Of a stretch of DNA of 64,000 bases, positions 57,680 to 64,000 are shown one piece after another. Source of the DNA: Oceanisphaera marina (GTDB lineage Bacteria > Pseudomonadota > Gammaproteobacteria > Enterobacterales > Aeromonadaceae). The notes below the pieces were generated by a model. That model was not told where the DNA came from. It saw only the letters and a program-made list of their open reading frames with translations, and searched no databases. Numbering within the stretch: position 1 is the stretch's first letter; every line of letters begins with the position of its first letter. The stretch spans positions 1 to 64,000 of the forward strand of contig NZ_BMKE01000004.1 in NCBI RefSeq assembly GCF_014643915.1. Reading direction: 5' to 3'. Made by a program: the position numbers and the translations under genes.

Positions 57680-58318
57680 ATGAAAAAATTATTGATGTCA
57701 GGATTGTTACTGCTGGCCGGTAGCTGGGCCCCATTAGCGAATGCGTTGGCCCTTGGCGAACCTTATCAGCTGGTGAATGAAGTTGCCCAGAATACCTTTG
57801 ATCGTCTGGGTAGCGAGCAGAGCAAAATCAAGGCGGATCCGAAATATCTACGCACCATAGTGCGTGAAGAAATGCTGCCGGCAGTGGACGTACGTTTTTC
57901 TGCCTTTCGCGTGATTGGCAAACAGCTGAACAACACCACGCCCAAGCAAAGAGAGCAGTTTGTCGATGCATTCAGCGAGTATCTGGTGGTGACCTATGCC
58001 GATGCGCTGGCGGCCTACAAAGAGCAAAAGCTTGATATTGGCACCGGCAAGGTGGGGGCAGAAGACAAGTTGGTATCGGTTCCGGTCACGGTATTGGAGA
58101 CCAACAAGCCAGCCATCCAGCTGGAATTCAAGCTGCGTAAAAACAGCCGTACCGGTGAATGGCGCGTGTTCGACATGATAGCCGAAGGCATTAGTCTGCT
58201 GTCGGCCAAGCAGGCCGAGTTGAGTGGCCTGATCCGCCAGAAGGGCATCGATCAGGTGACCAAAGACTTGTATGCCCACACCAACAAGCCAGTGACTCCG
58301 CTGGAAAGAAAAGAATGA
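57680..58318 (+). CDS. mlaC: Phospholipid-binding periplasmic protein MlaC
   Basis: The 212-residue protein has a signal peptide (about 1-23) and an MlaC/Tol-Pal-like body (PYQLVNEVAQNTFDRLGSEQSKIKADPKYLRTIVREEMLPAVDVRFSAFRVIG). It ferries phospholipid between the outer-membrane MlaA complex and MlaFEDB. An AGGAGCG site lies seven bases upstream of the start. It overlaps mlaB by four bases. Confidence 0.94.
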   Translation: MKKLLMSGLLLLAGSWAPLANALALGEPYQLVNEVAQNTFDRLGSEQSKIKADPKYLRTIVREEMLPAVDVRFSAFRVIGKQLNNTTPKQREQFVDAFSEYLVVTYADALAAYKEQKLDIGTGKVGAEDKLVSVPVTVLETNKPAIQLEFKLRKNSRTGEWRVFDMIAEGISLLSAKQAELSGLIRQKGIDQVTKDLYAHTNKPVTPLERKE

Positions 58319-58599
58319 AACTGACTCGCGAGCTGACTCGAGCGCAATTGCCGGCTTACTGGTCCGAGCGCCAGGCGCTGTTTGCCCATCGACAAGCCGA
58401 TTTGAGTGAGCTTAAAGAAATAGACTCCATTGGCCTGGCGTTTTTGGTGCAATGGAGTCAAGCACTGGCCGCAGAGCAAGGCCCTTTGGCCTTGCTTGCT
58501 CCGCCGGCCAGTTTTTACCCTCTTGCCGATTTATATGGCGTCAGCTCTTTTTTCGAGCTGACCGACAACCCTGCCGGGAGCCCGAATGGAACTGAATAA
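58315..58599 (+). CDS. mlaB: STAS-domain protein MlaB
   Basis: The 94-residue cytosolic STAS protein contains LSELKEIDSIGLAFLVQWSQAL, with the serine-like segment DSIGLAFL. It binds and stabilises MlaF. It overlaps mlaC (ATGA) and ibaG (14 bases). Confidence 0.9.
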   Translation: MKLTRELTRAQLPAYWSERQALFAHRQADLSELKEIDSIGLAFLVQWSQALAAEQGPLALLAPPASFYPLADLYGVSSFFELTDNPAGSPNGTE

Positions 58600-58846
58600 T
58601 CAAGTAGAACAACTATTACGGCAGGCACTGCCTTTAGATGAATTGTATGTCAAAAGCGAAGGCAGTCATTTTGAAGTGATTGCCGTATCGGCCGAGTTTG
58701 CCGATATGAGTCGCCTCAAGCGGCAACAGGCCATCAATGGCCCACTGCGGGATCTCATTGCCCAAAATACCATTCATGCCCTGACCGTGAAGACCTTTAC
58801 TCCCGAGCAATGGGCTCGGGAACGCAAATTTATTATGCCTTCCTAA
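58586..58846 (+). CDS. ibaG: BolA-family protein IbaG
   Basis: The 86-residue BolA-like protein has YVKSEGSHFEVIAVSAEFADMSRLKRQQAINGPL. IbaG binds iron-sulfur clusters with monothiol glutaredoxins and affects acid tolerance and envelope traits. The mlaB-ibaG-murA order equals E. coli. Confidence 0.94.
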   Translation: MELNNQVEQLLRQALPLDELYVKSEGSHFEVIAVSAEFADMSRLKRQQAINGPLRDLIAQNTIHALTVKTFTPEQWARERKFIMPS

Positions 58847-60115
<1,269 letters not shown>

Positions 60116-60121
60116 ACCCCC

Positions 60122-60244
60122 GGGATTAGGGATTAGGGACTGGGGAGCGGGGACTGAACTGGTCCTGGCTCCCGGCCTTCGGGTCATCCCGTCAGTAATC
60201 CCGACTCCCTAATCCCAATCCCCAATCCCCAATCCCCAATCCCT
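60122..60244. repeat. Compact two-armed heptad element
   Basis: The left arm has five consecutive heptads starting GGG (GGGATTA twice, GGGACTG, GGGAGCG, GGGACTG; 60122-60156). The right arm has seven heptads of the opposite sense (TAATCCC, GACTCCC, TAATCCC, AATCCCC three times, AATCCCT; 60196-60244). They form a long imperfect inverted repeat around a 39-base centre. The design equals that of the element at 46542-47264. It lies between convergent murA and degS, four bases from the degS stop. Confidence 0.88.
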
Positions 60245-60248
60245 TTCA

Positions 60249-61346
60249 TTACCGCAGCCGTTGGAAGCGTCTGTCTTCTGCTATGACTATCGGCAGGGTT
60301 AACAGCTTGCCATCGCGCAACACAGTGACGTCTATGGTGGTGCCGGGGCGGGTTTCGGCAATCTTGTCCATGGCATGACGGGTGTTACGTACCGGCTGGC
60401 CGTCTATTTTCAGTAATACATCTTCCACTTGAATGCCCGCCTTGGCCGCCGGGCCTTGCTCGTTGAGGCCTTCTACGTATAAACCGGTTTGATCTCCCAT
60501 CTTTAGCAATTGCGCCATCATGGGGGGAATATCGGCGCCACTGACGCCCAGATAGCCGCGGATCACCCGGCCATTGCTAATTAATTCCAGCATGATGCGA
60601 TGTGCCAGTGCGTAGGGAATGGCGAAGTTGATGCCGTAGCTTTCCTGATGCGCGAGGCTTTGAAAGGAAGCAGTATTGATGCCCACGATTTCACCGTAGA
60701 CATTGATTAACGCTCCTCCAGAATTACCTGCATTAATGGCGGCATCGGTCTGTAACAAGTCCTGGCGGCCATTGCTGTCGGGCCCCATGCTGGACAGGCC
60801 GGTACGACCGGTGGCGCTGATAATACCCTGGGTAATGGTCTGGCCTACGTTATAGGGGTTACCAATGGCCAGCACTATGTCACCTACCTGAGGGTTCAAT
60901 TCGTCGTCTTGGGGAATGACAGGCAGTTTGGCGGCATTTATTTTCAACACCGCCAGGTCGGTGGGTACATCAAACCCCGTGACTTCACCATTGAGTATTC
61001 GGCCATCCTGCAAGGCCACGATCACCTGATCCGCATCGGCAATCACATGATAGTTGGTCAGTACATAACCCTGATCCGACATAATCACCCCAGAGCCCAG
61101 GCTGGTGGCACTCAGTTGGGCTGATGCCTCGCCACGCTGAAAGCTGCGGGTGTAGATATTGACTACCGCCGGGCCGGCTCTGCTGGCCGCGTAGGAAAAG
61201 CTGGATACACCGACTTGCTGGTTACGCCACCAGTGTTCGAATGGTTGTGTTTTAAGCTGTGGAAACAGCAGCAGCAGCAGCATGGCCATCAGAATACCGA
61301 GGGCTGCGGCCTGAAGAAAAAATTTGAGAGATGAGGCTAGGCGCAT
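60249..61346 (-). CDS. degS: Inner-membrane serine protease DegS
   Basis: The 365-residue protein has an N-terminal membrane anchor (about 8-29), a trypsin-like domain with His100 (TNYHVIADAD), Asp130 (PTDLAVLKI) and Ser209 (NAGNSGGALINV), and a single PDZ domain. In E. coli DegS senses misfolded outer-membrane proteins and starts RseA cleavage, activating sigma E. ATG 61346 is chosen because the MRLASSLKF start gives the normal architecture; the frame extends to 61565 without family support and would cross the terminator. The Shine-Dalgarno is weak. Confidence 0.94.
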   Translation of the reverse strand: MRLASSLKFFLQAAALGILMAMLLLLLFPQLKTQPFEHWWRNQQVGVSSFSYAASRAGPAVVNIYTRSFQRGEASAQLSATSLGSGVIMSDQGYVLTNYHVIADADQVIVALQDGRILNGEVTGFDVPTDLAVLKINAAKLPVIPQDDELNPQVGDIVLAIGNPYNVGQTITQGIISATGRTGLSSMGPDSNGRQDLLQTDAAINAGNSGGALINVYGEIVGINTASFQSLAHQESYGINFAIPYALAHRIMLELISNGRVIRGYLGVSGADIPPMMAQLLKMGDQTGLYVEGLNEQGPAAKAGIQVEDVLLKIDGQPVRNTRHAMDKIAETRPGTTIDVTVLRDGKLLTLPIVIAEDRRFQRLR

Positions 61347-61472
61347 ATAAGGCTTGGCTGATGACGAAAGAGCAACAGCATAACATAAAGACAACAGTTG
61401 CGAGTGAGATTGCCTGGCTGAAAAAGGCAAGTGAAATTTGCATCTGCAAGCTGTAAAGGAACGGCAAGCGAT

Positions 61473-61499
61473 AAAAAAGCAGCGCCAGGCGCTGCTTTT
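61473..61499 (-). terminator. Rho-independent terminator between degQ and degS
   Basis: On the minus strand, AAAAGCAGCGCC / GGCGCTGCTTTT with a one-base centre is followed by more T. It lies 32 bases past the degQ stop, so degQ and degS are probably separate units, with the degS promoter in 61347-61472. Confidence 0.85.
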
Positions 61500-61530
61500 G
61501 TTAGCTGTCAGTTTAACATTTGGCGTTATT

Positions 61531-62889
61531 TTATCGCAGCACCAAATAAATGGACGAATTACCACGCTGAATGTTCAGCGCTATCACGTCTGGCTTGCTC
61601 TCGATGATCTTGCGCAAATCACTCAAGTCTTTTACCCGCTTGCGGTTGACGCCTATGATGACATCGCCTTGCTCCAGCCCGGAGCGGGCGGCTGGTGAAC
61701 GTGGAGCGACTTCGGTTATCTTGACGCCCTTGATGCCATCTTCACTGCCGGTTTTGGCCAGAGTGGCGCCTTGCAGCGCTTCATTCAAGGTATCGGCCTC
61801 TATATTGTCGTCCTCGGCTCGGGCCAGGGTGACGTCAACCTGTTCTTTTTTGCCATCGCGAAACAGCCCCAGGGTCACTTTTTTATCGGCGCCCATGGTG
61901 GCCACCTTGGCACGCAGCTCACCAAAGGAGCGTACCGGCTTGCCGTCCAGGCTGATGATGATATCACCGGCTTTAAGGCCGGCCTTGTCGGCGGAGGAAT
62001 TCTCCATCACCTGGCTGACGAAAGCCCCATGCTGACTGCGATAGCCAAAGGTGCGGGCCAGCTCAGAGGTCAGCTCTCCGCCCATCACGCCCAGTACACC
62101 GCGGCGCACTTCACCAAATTCCACAATCTGCTCGGCCAGGTTTTTCACCATATTGGCAGGAATGGCAAAGCCAATGCCGATGTTACCGCCGCCCGGGCCG
62201 AGAATGGCCGTGTTGATGCCGACCAGCTTGCCGTCCAGGTCGAGCAGGGCACCGCCTGAGTTACCCGAGTTGATGGCCGCATCGGTTTGAATGAAGTTTT
62301 CCAGGTTTTCCACGTTAAGGCCCGAACGACCCAGGGCGCTGATAATTCCCGAGGTCACGGTTTGCCCCAAGCCAAAAGGATTGCCGATGGCAATGGCAAA
62401 ATCACCCACGCGCAGCTGATCCGAGTCTGCATATTCGATTTCAACCAGATCCTTGGCATCCACTTTCAGCAGGGCGATGTCACTTTGTTTATCGCTGCCA
62501 ATCAGCTCTGCTTCGTATTCCTGACCATCTATCAGGGTGATAAGAATCTTGTCGGCATCGGAAATAACGTGATTATTGGTGATCACATAGCCCTTTTTGG
62601 CGTCGATGATGACGCCGGAGCCCAGTGCCTGAAAGGGTCTTTCCTGAACCTGTTCACCGGGAATATTGGGACCAAAGAAGAAACGAAACGGCTCGGGCAG
62701 TGCCTGACGGCTGACTTTGCTGCCCGAAACGGAAATATTGACGACGGCGGGCGTCACCTTTTCCAATACCGGAGCCAGACTGCGTATATCGCTGCCGGCG
62801 CCAAAGGGCAGGGCTGCCTGCGCCTGGGGTATTAACGCCATACTCAAACTCAATGCCAGCGCGGACACTAGAGGAAGTCGTGATTTCAT
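61531..62889 (-). CDS. degQ: Periplasmic serine endoprotease DegQ
   Basis: The 452-residue protein has a signal peptide (about 1-25, ending AQA), a trypsin-like domain with His107 (TNNHVISDAD), Asp137 (QSDIALLKV) and Ser211 (NSGNSGGALLDL), and two PDZ domains (about 260-350 and 370-452). It lies next to degS as in E. coli; DegP and DegQ are hard to tell apart, but the length and context favour DegQ. AGGAGC lies seven bases before the start. Confidence 0.93.
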   Translation of the reverse strand: MKSRLPLVSALALSLSMALIPQAQAALPFGAGSDIRSLAPVLEKVTPAVVNISVSGSKVSRQALPEPFRFFFGPNIPGEQVQERPFQALGSGVIIDAKKGYVITNNHVISDADKILITLIDGQEYEAELIGSDKQSDIALLKVDAKDLVEIEYADSDQLRVGDFAIAIGNPFGLGQTVTSGIISALGRSGLNVENLENFIQTDAAINSGNSGGALLDLDGKLVGINTAILGPGGGNIGIGFAIPANMVKNLAEQIVEFGEVRRGVLGVMGGELTSELARTFGYRSQHGAFVSQVMENSSADKAGLKAGDIIISLDGKPVRSFGELRAKVATMGADKKVTLGLFRDGKKEQVDVTLARAEDDNIEADTLNEALQGATLAKTGSEDGIKGVKITEVAPRSPAARSGLEQGDVIIGVNRKRVKDLSDLRKIIESKPDVIALNIQRGNSSIYLVLR

Positions 62890-63123
62890 GCAGATGCTCC
62901 TAATTCGATAAATGCGTCAAGAAAACTGTTTATTCTGACCCTGCTTGGTCTGTAAGAGTTCCGATAGAGCCTGTATTATTTATGGCTGATATTCCGAGTT
63001 TAATAAATTAGTGATATTGCTCTCGAGATCAAGTCCTGGTTTTTATCAGGCTTGCCCCGGCCCGAGTTCTGGCCTTACACTGGCCAGTATTCTTCTGCCT
63101 CGCAAGTGCGTTATGTGGCCGCT

Positions 63124-64000
63124 ATGACTCCAAGTAAACAATACCAAGCCGATTTGAGCCGTGACGACTTTGTGCATGACAGCGCTCAGGCCAATGCGGT
63201 GGCTCATTTGCAGCGGCTGTTTGACGAATTGCTCGCTCAGCCACCGGCGGCGCCCAAACCCAGCTTTTGGCAACGGCTGACCGGCCATGTTTCTCAGCCC
63301 GAGCATTCAATACAGGGACTGTATTTCTGGGGGGGCGTCGGCCGGGGTAAAACCTATCTAATGGACACCTTCTATCGGTGTCTGCCCTTTGATAATAAGC
63401 TGAGAATTCATTTTCATCGCTTTATGTTGCGGGTACATGATGAGCTGCAAAGCCTCAAGGGCCAGGTCGACCCGCTGAAACAGGTGGCCGAGCGCCTGGC
63501 AAGTCAGACAAAAATTATCTGCTTTGATGAGTTTTTTGTCTCGGATATTACCGATGCCATGATACTGGGCACCCTGTTTGACTATCTGTTTGAACGTGGC
63601 GTGATTCTGGTCGCCACCTCGAACATACCGCCCGATGAGTTGTATCGCAATGGCCTGCAGCGAGCGCGTTTTTTACCGGCCATTGAACTTATCAAGCAGC
63701 ACTGCGAGGTGGTTAATGTAGACTCGGGAGTCGATCATCGGCTGCGAACCCTGACGCAGGCCGAAATTTATCACTCCCCGCTGGATGCCCAGGCGCGTCT
63801 TAATCTGGACAATTATTTCTCTCGTCTGAGCTCGGGCTCCGGAGAATGGGAGCGAGAAATTGAAGTCAATCACAGATCTCTGCCGACGCTGGCGTCCGGC
63901 GAGGGAGTCTTGTATATCGACTTTCAGCAACTGTGTTGCACCGCGCGATCCCAACATGACTATATAGAGCTGGCTCAGCGTTATCACACCGTGCTGTTGG
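63124..64000 (+). CDS. zapE: Cell division protein ZapE (AFG1-like ATPase), 5' part
   Basis: An open frame runs from ATG 63124 beyond the window end (292 codons seen). It begins MTPSKQYQADLSRDDFVHDSAQANAVAHLQ, with Walker A GGVGRGKTYLMD (70-81), Walker B IICFDEFFVSDITDAM and sensor segment VATSNIPPDELY. This matches ZapE, an ATPase that influences Z-ring behaviour in E. coli. It is divergent from degQ, as in related genomes. The last 80 or so residues are missing. The Shine-Dalgarno is weak. Confidence 0.94.
   Translation, partial: MTPSKQYQADLSRDDFVHDSAQANAVAHLQRLFDELLAQPPAAPKPSFWQRLTGHVSQPEHSIQGLYFWGGVGRGKTYLMDTFYRCLPFDNKLRIHFHRFMLRVHDELQSLKGQVDPLKQVAERLASQTKIICFDEFFVSDITDAMILGTLFDYLFERGVILVATSNIPPDELYRNGLQRARFLPAIELIKQHCEVVNVDSGVDHRLRTLTQAEIYHSPLDAQARLNLDNYFSRLSSGSGEWEREIEVNHRSLPTLASGEGVLYIDFQQLCCTARSQHDYIELAQRYHTVLL

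Noticed and set aside
61347-61565. N-terminal extension of degS by 73 residues
   Set aside because: The extension would cross the degQ terminator and the end of degQ, and DegS normally begins at the membrane anchor found at 61346.

Overview
The window is a gene-dense piece of a gammaproteobacterial chromosome. Gene content and order (csrD-mreBCD-yhdE-rng-yhdP-nitrilase-tldD, uvrA-yajR-ssb, the lpt/rpoN/ptsN block beside mla-ibaG-murA, and degS-degQ-zapE) are those of a free-living enteric/Vibrio/Aeromonas-type bacterium. My best guess is Aeromonadales (Oceanimonas, Oceanisphaera or Zobellella-like); this is inferred from synteny and protein resemblance, not from a search. I see no prophage, insertion sequence, CRISPR array or tRNA.

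Layout. 1-101: 3' end of a 5S rRNA gene with its terminator. 102-4436: a purine permease preceded by a striking set of inverted half-sites, an 8-oxoguanine deaminase, and an LpxT-type lipid A phosphotransferase. 4443-12086: a YfaY/CinA-like protein, metA with a MetJ operator, a Na+/H+ antiporter and metH. 12283-15061: a SPOR-containing D,D-carboxypeptidase, a CsrB-family regulatory RNA not visible as an ORF, an O6-alkylguanine repair protein and a YqfO-like protein. 15540-20788: a second Mla-type lipid transport operon (MlaB-MlaE fusion, ATPase, MCE protein, lipoprotein) ending in a ClC channel. 20811-23337: a PA2778/PA2779-type peptidase pair and a glutamine cyclotransferase. 23473-28527: uvrA, and divergently yajR and ssb. 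28719-33330: a dicarboxylate symporter, csrD and a PLP-dependent desulfhydrase-like gene. 33508-46529: the cell-shape and RNase G run mreB to tldD, then darP and pmbA. 46542-47264: a perfect heptamer array. 47267-55361 (minus strand): mgtE, ptsO, rapZ, ptsN, hpf, rpoN, lptB, lptA, lptC, kdsC, kdsD. 55602-60115: mlaFEDCB, ibaG, murA. 60249-64000: degS, degQ and the start of zapE.

How the parts fit. Much of the window serves the cell envelope: lipid A modification (LpxT), Kdo synthesis (KdsC/D), LPS export (LptABC), phospholipid trafficking (two Mla-type systems and YhdP), peptidoglycan (MurA, the carboxypeptidase, MreBCD) and envelope stress proteolysis (DegS, DegQ). A second theme is post-transcriptional control: a CsrB-like RNA at 13685-13951, its turnover factor CsrD at 30487-32445, RapZ, RNase G and HPF.

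The most unusual sequence is non-coding. Several junctions between convergent genes carry palindromic repeat elements. The most extreme is an approximately 96-copy perfect 7-bp repeat (CTATTCC) next to a short inverted arm of degenerate heptads; a compact relative with the same two-armed, heptad-phased G-tract design lies between murA and degS. No wholly new protein-coding system is evident. The best candidates for new biology are this heptad element family, the half-site array upstream of the purine permease, the second Mla-like operon with its ClC gene, and the PA2778/PA2779 pair.
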